Counted from the stretch's first letter, positions 1 to 6,178 are shown. The stretch: 6,713 nucleotides of DNA from Ruminococcaceae bacterium UBA2806 (GCA_002351795.1 DEHG01000135.1:4742-11454), one strand, 5' to 3'. Notes: generated by a model from the letters alone, not told the origin. Program-made: numbers and translations.

Positions 1-453
1 ATGTTCATCTGCCACGGCAATATCTGCAGAAGTCCGATGGCTGAGTTTATTCTGAAAGATATGGTCAGGAAAAAAGGTATCGCAGATCAGTTTGAAATAG
101 CTTCCTGTGCTACAAGCCGTGAGGAAATATGGGGCGGCGTCGGCAATCCCGTCTATCCTCCCGCTAAGGCTGAGCTTGCCAGACATGGTATTTCCTGCGA
201 TGGAAAACGTGCCGTTCAGCTTACTAAGGATGATTATGACAGGTATGATTATCTGCTGTGCATGGATAATACCAATATGAGAAATGCTAAAAGAATTATC
301 GGCTCTGATTTCGATGACAAGCTTCATCTTCTGCTGTCTTATACCGGCGAAAATGACAGTATCGCTGACCCGTGGTATTTCGGCAATTTCGACCGTACTT
401 ATTCGGATATCGTAAGGGGCTGTAATGCCTTTCTCCGCTATCTCGGCTATTGA
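1..453 (+). CDS. Low-molecular-weight protein tyrosine phosphatase, 5'-truncated by window edge
   Basis: This is a cytoplasmic phosphatase of the low-molecular-weight PTP family, which removes phosphate from protein tyrosines (or, in the YwlE branch, arginines). The P-loop signature CX5R-S lies at the very start: Cys4 is the predicted nucleophile, in CHGNICRS with Arg10. The general-acid loop DPWY lies at residues 123-126, with Asp123 as the acid. Family members normally have several residues of a first beta strand before the Cys (V-x-F-[IV]-C), so the ATG at base 1 is probably an internal Met and a few codons are missing upstream. The 150 visible residues cover the rest of the fold and end at TGA 451-453. 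Ile8 in the P-loop matches the tyrosine-specific branch; the arginine phosphatase YwlE has Thr there. No neighbouring tyrosine kinase is visible. The gene is separated from the next by 494 nt with a likely terminator, so co-transcription with the acyltransferase cassette is doubtful. Confidence 0.93.
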   Translation: MFICHGNICRSPMAEFILKDMVRKKGIADQFEIASCATSREEIWGGVGNPVYPPAKAELARHGISCDGKRAVQLTKDDYDRYDYLLCMDNTNMRNAKRIIGSDFDDKLHLLLSYTGENDSIADPWYFGNFDRTYSDIVRGCNAFLRYLGY

Positions 454-578
454 TCCCCTTATTGTATCAGTACAGGAAACAGGTATTGTAAAAATCCATT
501 TCTGGCAACTCCTTCCTTCTGTTCAGTCAACAATGAAACAGTACAGCAGGGTTTTATGGTCTTGCCTCTCCTGCCAGC

Positions 579-621
579 CCGGTATATACCTTTCAGACTA
601 TGATCGAAAGGTATATACCGG
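579..621 (+). terminator. Perfect 16-bp hairpin, probable terminator of the phosphatase transcript
   Basis: The arm CCGGTATATACCTTTC (579-594) is exactly complementary to GAAAGGTATATACCGG (606-621), around an 11-nt loop. The tail after it (622-634) is T-rich but broken by A and C, so it is not a textbook U-run. The hairpin begins about 125 nt after the phosphatase stop and precedes the promoter of the next operon, which fits termination. It could instead be a protein-binding palindrome or an RNA-stabilising 3' structure. Confidence 0.5.
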
Positions 622-631
622 ACTTTAATTC

Positions 632-654
632 TTTCTGAAACAGGTTTTCAGAAA
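632..654. repeat. 9-bp inverted repeat
   Basis: TTTCTGAAA (632-640) and TTTCAGAAA (646-654) are perfect complements around a 5-nt loop (CAGGT). It sits 10 nt after the larger hairpin. It is A/T-rich and has no U-run after it. It may extend the terminator region or act as a DNA-level operator; its function is not evident. Confidence 0.4.
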
Positions 655-767
655 AGCCTTTATCTGAATATCAATAAAAGCTGTATGATGAAAGCTTTAT
701 GCAGTATTCTTTTTTGTGCATTATTCCGTATTTGAATGTTCGGGTTTAAATAAAGTCGAAAAATGCC

Positions 768-796
768 TTGATTTACTTTGAGAAATAGAGTAGAAT
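768..796 (+). promoter_or_regulatory. Sigma-A-type promoter for the MBOAT-DHHW genes
   Basis: The -35 candidate TTGATT (768-773) matches TTGACA at 4 of 6 positions. The -10 candidate TAGAAT (791-796) matches TATAAT at 5 of 6. The spacer is 17 nt, the optimum. Transcription would start near 803 and give a leader of about 145 nt. It is the best promoter-like arrangement noticed in the 494-bp gap and faces the MBOAT gene. Confidence 0.55.
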
Positions 797-947
797 ATAT
801 AACTGTGTGGGAATGTATTTATATCCTGACGATATGACCGGGAAGATATATACAAGTATTCTTATGACTGCCGTACTGCTTCATTTTCAGATGTAAAACT
901 ATTAATGCAGACATTAACGGCTGAGTATAAAGGTAAGGGGAAATAGA

Positions 948-2369
948 ATGGTTTTTTCTTCATTGTTTTTTGTGTACTTTTTTCTTGCTATAACTTTAGC
1001 GGCTTACTTTATATGTAAGACTACAAAATCAAAAAATATTGTCCTTGTAATTGCTTCTCTTGTATTCTATGCATGGGGCGAACCGATATGGGTAGGACTT
1101 TTGATATTCAGCGCATTCCTTAACTGGAAATCCGCTTTGCTTATACAAAAATTCAAGAATACAAAAGCGGCGACAGTTACCGCAGGTCTGGCGATAACTA
1201 TTGACCTTGCCTTTCTGATAGTATTTAAATACAGCGGATTTATCGTTGAAAATATTAATGCCCTGCTTCATACATCAATACCCGTTCCTCAGATCACAAT
1301 GCCTATTGGTATAAGCTTCTTTACCTTCCAGGCAATTTCATATATTCTTGACGTATTGTGGGAAACTGTACCCGCACAGAAAAAATATGGTCGTTTTCTT
1401 CTGTATCTGTCGCTGTTCCCCCAGCTTATTGCAGGTCCTATCGTCCGTTACAGCGTTATTGAAAAAGAGATCACCGACAGAAGATCTACCCCCGTTGATA
1501 TCAGCGAGGGCGCAATGAGGGCTATTATCGGTCTTTCAAAGAAGGTCATTATTGCAAATAATCTTTATGTTATCGTTGAACAGTTCTTTGGGACGGATAT
1601 TTCAAATCTTTCCTTCCTCGGAACATGGTACGGCGTTATAGTATATTCACTGTATGTTTATTTCGATTTCAGCGGATACAGCGATATCGCTATCGGTCTT
1701 GGAAGAATGTTCGGCTTCCATTTTAACGAAAACTTCAAGTATCCGTTTATCTGCAAGACGATAAGCGAATTCTGGCAGAGATGGCATATTTCCCTCAGTT
1801 CATTTTTCAGGGATTATCTTTTCTATGCGCCTATCTTCGGCAGACCGAGAAAATATTTCAATCTTTTCCTTGTATGGTTCTGCACAGGTATGTGGCACGG
1901 CGCTTCATGGAATTTCATTTTCTGGGGACTGTATTTCGGTATATTCATCTTCATAGAAACTCTTATCGGAAAGAAACGTATGAAAAAATGGAATAAGGTG
2001 CTTACGCATATCTACAGCAAGCTTATCATTGTTATCGGCTTTGGTATATTCTATTTTACGGATCTTTCACAGCTCGGAAAATTCTTTACAAATATTTCCG
2101 GCGTAAGTATGATTACTAACGGCAATGCATTCGGTGATCTTATGACATGGAATTCACTGCTTAATAATATTTTCCTGATCGCATTTGCAATTATTGTTTC
2201 AATGCCTGTTCTTGACAAGATCAAGTATTTCTTCTTCAAATGGGGAAATAATACAGTTTATGCGGTCGGTAAGATCGGCGCTACCTTGATCTGCTGCTCA
2301 CTGCTGATAATTTGCAGCATACTGATGGTAGATAATACAAACAATCCGTTCCTGTATTTCAGATTCTGA
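948..2369 (+). CDS. MBOAT-family membrane O-acyltransferase (AlgI/DltB type)
   Basis: This 473-residue polytopic membrane protein is predicted to transfer an acyl group from a cytoplasmic donor to an extracellular glycan or related acceptor, as AlgI and DltB do. The N-terminus (MVFSSLFFVYFFL) is typical of AlgI-like proteins, and hydrophobic segments run through the length, with perhaps ten or more membrane passes. Conserved blocks are visible in order: FYAWGEP near residue 42, PIGISFFTFQ at 119-128, FPQLIAGPIVRY at 156-167, YFDFSGYSDIAIGLGR from 238, FWQRWHISLSSFFRDYLF with His280, and MWHGASWNF with the invariant catalytic His317. Length is close to the usual 470-520 residues and nothing is missing. 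The ATG at 948 has AAGGGG at 935-940, spacing 7. The DHHW gene starts 14 nt after the stop, the classic acyltransferase plus SGNH-partner pairing. The downstream acyl carrier protein suggests the donor is an acyl-ACP. Acceptor and acyl group are not given by the sequence. Confidence 0.95.
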   Translation: MVFSSLFFVYFFLAITLAAYFICKTTKSKNIVLVIASLVFYAWGEPIWVGLLIFSAFLNWKSALLIQKFKNTKAATVTAGLAITIDLAFLIVFKYSGFIVENINALLHTSIPVPQITMPIGISFFTFQAISYILDVLWETVPAQKKYGRFLLYLSLFPQLIAGPIVRYSVIEKEITDRRSTPVDISEGAMRAIIGLSKKVIIANNLYVIVEQFFGTDISNLSFLGTWYGVIVYSLYVYFDFSGYSDIAIGLGRMFGFHFNENFKYPFICKTISEFWQRWHISLSSFFRDYLFYAPIFGRPRKYFNLFLVWFCTGMWHGASWNFIFWGLYFGIFIFIETLIGKKRMKKWNKVLTHIYSKLIIVIGFGIFYFTDLSQLGKFFTNISGVSMITNGNAFGDLMTWNSLLNNIFLIAFAIIVSMPVLDKIKYFFFKWGNNTVYAVGKIGATLICCSLLIICSILMVDNTNNPFLYFRF

Positions 2370-2383
2370 TAAGGAGGATATGA

Positions 2384-3856
2384 ATGGAAGAACAGAGAAA
2401 AAAAGCCCCTGTAAATAATAGTGCCGCTAAAAAGAAGGCTCCACGCAAAAAGGGCTTTAACTATATGAAAAAGAAATATGTGATACACGGTTTTTCGGTC
2501 ATATCCCTTATGTTGATGGTGCCTGTATTCTTTATTACAGCTGTACTTCTGGTTGTAGTACCTCGTTCGGATATTTCTTATATTGAAAAAAGAAAGCTTG
2601 CGGAATTTCCTGAATTTTCCTTTGATAAGTATTTTTCGGGAGAGTATACCGCAAAGGTAACAGAATTTTATGATGATACAGTACCGGATCGTGATAATTT
2701 CAAGACTATGGGTTATAATTTCAAATCCATTTTCGGTATCCATACTGAGGAAGAGGTAAAGATCATCGGAAAGCCTGTTTCTGTTGTCAACGATAAGAAA
2801 AAAGATGACAAGAAGAACAGCGAAAGCAGCAAAAAGTCAGATACAAAGGCTGATAATAAGACTACAAGCAAGCCCGAAACAAAGCCGGAGGATACTTCCT
2901 CAGCTGAAACAAGCGAGGAAACCGGAAATAATAAGATCGACAAGGAACATGACGAGTATATAGAGGCTTCAAACGGTCTTATAGTTGTTAAGCATGAGGG
3001 TCATTACCGTGGGCTTGAGCTTTTCGGCGGCGGCAGCGGTGAGACTTATGCCCAGGCTTTGAAAAACTTCCATGATGATCTAGGCGACGGTGTTAAAATC
3101 TATTCACTTTCCGCTTCAACGGCAAGCCAGTATTACCTGCCGCCTGCATATGAGCAGTACAGTGTAGATCAGAAAGAAACGATGGATGAGATCTCACAGC
3201 TTTACAGCGGCGCTGCAACTTATGTAGATGTTATTTCTGCATTGCAGAATCATGTCAATGAGGATATCTACCTGAGAACAGACCATCACTGGTCACCGCT
3301 CGGTGCATATTATGCAGCCCAGGAGTTTGCAAAGGCTGCGGGTGTTCCCTTCAAGGATATCAGCACATATAAGAAGGTCAAGGTAACGGATAATTTCTCA
3401 GGTACCCTTGCAGCATGGAGCGAGGACGCTAATCTGTCAAATGATACCGAGGAATTCAGCTACTATGAGCCTGCTAATAACGAAAAGTGTACAACAAATT
3501 ATTATACGACCAGCCTTGAAGACTGCGGTACAGGAAACTTCTTCAATCAGGTCGGTGATGTTGAGCACAGCGCATATCTGACCTTCATGGGCGGCGATGA
3601 GGTCGTTGTAAAGGTCAATACCGATGTCAAGAACGGCAGAAAGCTGCTTATTGTCAAGGACAGCTACGGAAATGCTCTTCCGGGATATCTTTTCGGTTCG
3701 TTTGAGCAGATATGTGTTGTAGATATGCGTTACTTCCAGCGCAATCTTGTTCAGTATGCAAAGGATGAGGGAATTACCGATATGCTCTTTGCTATGACGA
3801 CATTCTCGGCAGTAGGCGGAAATGCTGAAAACCTTGAAAATCTCAGAACTCAGTGA
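2384..3856 (+). CDS. DHHW-family membrane-anchored SGNH/AlgJ-like protein
   Basis: This 490-residue protein is likely the extracytoplasmic partner of the MBOAT acyltransferase, comparable to AlgJ/AlgX in alginate acetylation or DltD in the Dlt system. A Lys/Arg-rich cytoplasmic head (1-31) is followed by one hydrophobic anchor (about 37-59) with no signal-peptidase site I can defend, so the rest should face outside. Residues 68-106 (EKRKLAEFPEF to PDRDNF) match the usual start of the DHHW domain. A charged, low-complexity Lys/Ser/Thr/Glu stretch at about 137-188 is an unusually long insert or linker. The family motif DHHW is at 300-303 (RTDHHWSPLG) and the DSYGN motif at 426-430. By analogy with AlgX/AlgJ, Ser427, His302 and Asp300 would be the catalytic triad. 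The start is set by AAGGAGG at 2371-2377, 6 nt before ATG 2384; an internal Met28 is less likely. It is translationally close to the MBOAT gene and surely in the same operon. Confidence 0.92.
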   Translation: MEEQRKKAPVNNSAAKKKAPRKKGFNYMKKKYVIHGFSVISLMLMVPVFFITAVLLVVVPRSDISYIEKRKLAEFPEFSFDKYFSGEYTAKVTEFYDDTVPDRDNFKTMGYNFKSIFGIHTEEEVKIIGKPVSVVNDKKKDDKKNSESSKKSDTKADNKTTSKPETKPEDTSSAETSEETGNNKIDKEHDEYIEASNGLIVVKHEGHYRGLELFGGGSGETYAQALKNFHDDLGDGVKIYSLSASTASQYYLPPAYEQYSVDQKETMDEISQLYSGAATYVDVISALQNHVNEDIYLRTDHHWSPLGAYYAAQEFAKAAGVPFKDISTYKKVKVTDNFSGTLAAWSEDANLSNDTEEFSYYEPANNEKCTTNYYTTSLEDCGTGNFFNQVGDVEHSAYLTFMGGDEVVVKVNTDVKNGRKLLIVKDSYGNALPGYLFGSFEQICVVDMRYFQRNLVQYAKDEGITDMLFAMTTFSAVGGNAENLENLRTQ

Positions 3857-3883
3857 TAAGTCAAAAAAATTGTGTTAGTTTTT

Positions 3884-3920
3884 AGTGAGCAGTGATTTAA
3901 ACCTGACCACTATTCACTGA
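3884..3920. repeat. AGTGA/TCACT short repeat cluster
   Basis: AGTGA occurs twice in tandem (3884-3888 and 3891-3895), and CAGTGA (3890-3895) is an exact inverted match to TCACTG (3914-3919). It lies just before the longer palindrome and may be part of the same composite intergenic repeat. It has no coding content. Confidence 0.4.
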
Positions 3921-3924
3921 TCCG

Positions 3925-3981
3925 TGTCATTCCGGGTGTATTGAGGGTTCTTAATGATCCTTCTCTGCGCTCAGGATGACA
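3925..3981. repeat. Decayed MITE/REP-like palindromic element
   Basis: A long imperfect palindrome spans 57 bases. TGTCATTCC (3925-3933) pairs with GGATGACA (3974-3981) with one bulge. GTGT (3936-3939) pairs with GCGC (3967-3970) through G-U wobbles. GAGGGTTC (3943-3950) pairs with GATCCTTC (3956-3963) at 7 of 8 positions around the loop TTAAT. The right arm (GATCCTTCTCTGCGCTCAGGATGAC without its flanks) resembles the dispersed GTCATTCTGAGCG-type palindromes known from many clostridial intergenic regions; the left arm has decayed more. No T-run follows, so a terminator role is unlikely. That it is a multi-copy element is inferred, since only one copy is visible here. Confidence 0.55.
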
Positions 3982-4003
3982 GTTCGTATTAAGCATTTAT
4001 AAA
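3976..4003 (+). promoter_or_regulatory. Candidate internal promoter for the FkbH-ACP genes
   Basis: ATGACA (3976-3981, 5 of 6 to TTGACA) and TATAAA (3998-4003, 5 of 6 to TATAAT) are separated by 16 nt. Transcription would start near 4010, about 13 nt before the AGGAGG of the FkbH gene. The -35 box is the right terminus of the palindromic repeat. In A/T-rich intergenic DNA such matches arise by chance, so support is moderate. Confidence 0.4.
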
Positions 4004-4022
4004 TTCGTTTACTATATTTGTT

Positions 4023-4038
4023 AGGAGGAAATGAATTG
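4023..4038 (+). promoter_or_regulatory. Ribosome binding site and TTG start of the FkbH gene
   Basis: A full AGGAGG (4023-4028) stands 7 nt before TTG (4036-4038), which opens MKELQYPFD. The in-frame TTG at 4018 lies upstream of this site and would place the ribosome binding site inside the gene, so it is rejected. The only nearby ATG (4031) is 2 nt from AGGAGG and reads Met-Asn-stop (TGA 4037-4039), overlapping the TTG. Confidence 0.8.
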
Positions 4039-5829
4039 AAGGAATTACAGTATCCTTTTGACAGCGAATATATTATCAAAAAGAAAAAATCAATAAAGAG
4101 GACTCTGCTTGCGGACGGCAGCAGCAGACTTAAAAAGAAAATCGCTGTTTTCGGCGGTTCAACAACAAATGCGATCGTCGATCATCTGGAGCTTTTTCTG
4201 CTCGATCAGGGAATAGAGCCTGAATTCTATCAGTCGGAATATGCCCAGTACTGGCAGGACGCAATGTTCCCGAGTGAAGAGCTGCTTGAATTCAAGCCTG
4301 ATATAGTATGGATCCATACGACAAACAGGAACATTTCCGCATATCCCACAACATCTGACAGCCGTGAGGATGTGGACAGGATGCTTGAACGGGAATATGA
4401 GAAATACACAGGAATGTGGCAGAAGATAAGCGAAACCTATCATTGTCCCATCATTCAGAATAACTTTGAAATGCCGTTTTACAGGCTTATGGGCAATAAG
4501 GACTGCTCCGATTACAGGGGACGTTCAAATTATGTTACCCGTCTGAATGATAAATTCTATGAGTATTCACAGAACAATGAGGGCTTCTATATAAATGATA
4601 TAAATTTCATTTCCGCTTCCTATGGTCTGAAAGCATGGAGCGATCCTTCATACTGGAATATGTATAAATATGCAATGTGCTTTGAGGCTATTCCCGAATT
4701 TGCCTTCAATCTTTCAAATATTATCAAATCTGTTTTCGGCAAGAATAAGAAAGCCCTTGCGCTTGATCTTGACAATACCCTCTGGGGCGGAGTTGTTGGA
4801 GATGACGGTGTTGACGGGATACAGATAGGTCAGGAAACGGGCGTTTCCCAGTCCTATTATGAATTCCAGAGCTATGTAAAGTCGCTTAAATCCCTTGGCG
4901 TTATCCTTACAGTATGCTCAAAAAATGACCATGAAAATGCTATAGCCGGTCTTGAACATCCCGAGGGCGCATTGAAGCCCGATGATTTTATCATTATCAA
5001 AGCAAACTGGGAAAACAAGGACAGAAATATTATTGAAACAGCTGCCGAGCTTAATATCATGTCTGATGCAATCGTTTTTGCGGATGATAACCCGGCTGAA
5101 AGAGAGATAGTCAGACAGCAGGTAGGCGGATGTGCAGTACCCGATATGGATGGGGTAGAGAATTATATCACGACTCTTGACAGGAACGGCTATTTTGAAG
5201 TTACGAATTTCAGCGCCGATGATCTGAAAAGAAATGAGATGTATAAGGCAAACGCTCAGAGAGCAGCACAGCAGGCATCCTTCGGAGATTATAACGAATA
5301 TCTCAGAAGTCTTGAAATGACTGCAATAATTGATGATTTTATTCCTGTTTATCTGCAAAGGATAACACAGCTTACAAATAAGAGCAACCAGTTCAATGTC
5401 ACGACAAAGCGTTACACTGCTACCGAAATGGAAGAGGTTTTTGAAAGCGGAGATTACATTCGTCTTTACGGAAAGCTTATCGATAAATTCGGAGACAACG
5501 GTGTTGTAAGTGTTGTAATAGGTCATAAGAACGGCGATGTCCTTGATATGGATCTGTGGATAATGAGCTGCCGTGTGCTGAAACGAGATATGGAATTTGC
5601 GATGCTTGACAGACTTATCGAGCGCTGCCGTGAGCAGGGGATAAAGACGGTCAAGGGTTATTACTATCCTACAGCGAAAAATAAGATGGTAAAGGATCTG
5701 TACGGACGCTTCGGCTTTGATAAGATAAGCGAGGACGAGGAAGGCAATTCCGTATGGCAGCTTGATGTTGACAGCTATGAAAATAAATGTCATGTAATTG
5801 ATGTCAAGGGCAATGAAAGCGTAAGTTGA
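4036..5829 (+). CDS. FkbH-like HAD-IIIC phosphatase/glyceryl transferase, with N-terminal SGNH-like domain
   Basis: This 597-residue cytoplasmic protein has the full FkbH layout. FkbH/OzmB/BryA-type enzymes use 1,3-bisphosphoglycerate, remove the phosphate and load the glyceryl group onto the phosphopantetheine of an acyl carrier protein; that role is inferred here. The N-terminal part (about 34-200) looks SGNH-like, with FGGSTT at 39-44. The HAD motifs are intact: motif I LDLDNTLWGG with Asp244 and Asp246, motif II TVCSKN with Ser295, a Lys in WENK (Lys328) or Lys322 as motif III, and motif IV FADDNPAERE with Asp350 and Asp351. The C-terminal part (about 436-590) is the GNAT-like FkbH region, with LTNKSNQFNVTT at 446-457 and WIMSCRVL around Cys512. 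The ACP gene begins 31 nt after the stop, supplying the expected partner. No genes that would oxidise or methylate glyceryl-ACP (as in methoxymalonyl-ACP synthesis) are present, so glyceryl-ACP may be the end product. Confidence 0.93.
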   Translation: MKELQYPFDSEYIIKKKKSIKRTLLADGSSRLKKKIAVFGGSTTNAIVDHLELFLLDQGIEPEFYQSEYAQYWQDAMFPSEELLEFKPDIVWIHTTNRNISAYPTTSDSREDVDRMLEREYEKYTGMWQKISETYHCPIIQNNFEMPFYRLMGNKDCSDYRGRSNYVTRLNDKFYEYSQNNEGFYINDINFISASYGLKAWSDPSYWNMYKYAMCFEAIPEFAFNLSNIIKSVFGKNKKALALDLDNTLWGGVVGDDGVDGIQIGQETGVSQSYYEFQSYVKSLKSLGVILTVCSKNDHENAIAGLEHPEGALKPDDFIIIKANWENKDRNIIETAAELNIMSDAIVFADDNPAEREIVRQQVGGCAVPDMDGVENYITTLDRNGYFEVTNFSADDLKRNEMYKANAQRAAQQASFGDYNEYLRSLEMTAIIDDFIPVYLQRITQLTNKSNQFNVTTKRYTATEMEEVFESGDYIRLYGKLIDKFGDNGVVSVVIGHKNGDVLDMDLWIMSCRVLKRDMEFAMLDRLIERCREQGIKTVKGYYYPTAKNKMVKDLYGRFGFDKISEDEEGNSVWQLDVDSYENKCHVIDVKGNESVS

Positions 5830-5860
5830 TTAATGTATAAAATTGAAAGGAGCTATTTCT

Positions 5861-6106
5861 ATGGACAGCAAGGTAATTTACAGCAGACTTAACAAGGTTT
5901 TCAGGGATGTTTTTGATGATGACAGCATTACAGTCAATCCCAGGACCACAGCAGATGATATTGAGGATTGGGACAGTCTGGAGCATATCACGCTTATTTC
6001 AGCGGTTGAGCGTGAATTCAAGATGAAATTCAAGATGGGCGAGATCTCCGGTATGAAAAATGTCGGTGAAATGGCATCCATTATCGCACAGAGAGCTAAA
6101 AAGTGA
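5861..6106 (+). CDS. Acyl carrier protein, partner of the FkbH-like enzyme
   Basis: This 81-residue acidic carrier protein has the four-helix ACP pattern. The phosphopantetheine attachment site is Ser39 in DWDSLEHI (36-42), and the second recognition helix reads EHITLISAVEREF. The C-terminal part (KMGEISGMKNVGEMASII) is typical of ACPs found beside FkbH-like genes rather than the fatty-acid synthase ACP. A strong ribosome binding site (AGGAG at 5848-5852) is 8 nt before ATG 5861, so an in-frame TTG at 5843, upstream of that site, is not the start. The gene is last in the cassette and is followed by a strong terminator. It would carry the acyl group made by FkbH and present it to the MBOAT protein, by analogy with DltC and DltB. 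No phosphopantetheinyl transferase is encoded here, so a housekeeping enzyme must activate it. Confidence 0.95.
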   Translation: MDSKVIYSRLNKVFRDVFDDDSITVNPRTTADDIEDWDSLEHITLISAVEREFKMKFKMGEISGMKNVGEMASIIAQRAKK

Positions 6107-6114
6107 TTAATGAT

Positions 6115-6145
6115 ATGGCGATCCTTTGCGGGTCGTCATTTTTTT
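6115..6145 (+). terminator. Rho-independent terminator of the acyltransfer cassette
   Basis: ATGGCGATCC (6115-6124) pairs with GGGTCGTCAT (6130-6139) over 10 bp, including two G-U wobbles, around a TTTGC loop. A run of seven T (6139-6145) follows at once. It begins 9 nt after the ACP stop codon. Confidence 0.85.
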
Positions 6146-6178
6146 GCGTAAAATCAAAATATGAATAATTGCAGATAC

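Larger units (their letters stand above)
454..947. other. Non-coding intergenic region of 494 bp
   Basis: No convincing gene is present. The stretch holds a perfect 16-bp hairpin (579-621), a smaller 9-bp hairpin (632-654), a promoter candidate (768-796) and a leader of roughly 145 nt before the MBOAT gene. A 67-codon open frame at 425-628 overlaps the phosphatase 3' end, lacks a ribosome binding site and has no recognisable family character. A 27-codon open frame lies at 813-896 in the leader, also without a well-spaced ribosome binding site. No tRNA or known riboswitch was recognised by eye. Confidence 0.7.

Noticed and set aside
425..628. A 67-codon plus-strand open frame starting inside the phosphatase 3' end.
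   Set aside because: No ribosome binding site, no family resemblance, and it runs through the 16-bp hairpin.
674..716. AAAGCT/AGCTTT hairpin followed by a T-run (CTTTTTTG) as a second terminator in the gap.
   Set aside because: The stem is only about 6 bp and A/T-rich, and the T-run starts roughly 9 nt beyond it, too far for an intrinsic terminator.
2258..2743. A 161-codon minus-strand open frame spanning the MBOAT-DHHW junction.
   Set aside because: It crosses two real genes and their ribosome binding site, and its translation is low-complexity and rich in Ile/Tyr/Lys, as expected from antisense of coding DNA.
3925..3981. The intergenic palindrome as a Rho-independent terminator after the DHHW gene.
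   Set aside because: No T-run follows on either side, the stem is interrupted, and its right arm resembles dispersed palindromic repeats more closely.
4018..4035. A longer FkbH product starting at TTG 4018.
   Set aside because: The AGGAGG lies at 4023-4028, inside this extension. TTG 4036 has correct spacing.
4918..5793. A 291-codon open frame on the minus strand opposite the FkbH gene.
   Set aside because: It lies wholly inside a well-supported gene with all family motifs, its translation has no recognisable domain, and no suitable ribosome binding site was noticed. It is a reading-frame shadow.
5843..5860. A longer ACP starting at TTG 5843.
   Set aside because: The ribosome binding site (5848-5852) lies inside the extension and is well spaced for ATG 5861. 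ACPs of this type start near MDSK.
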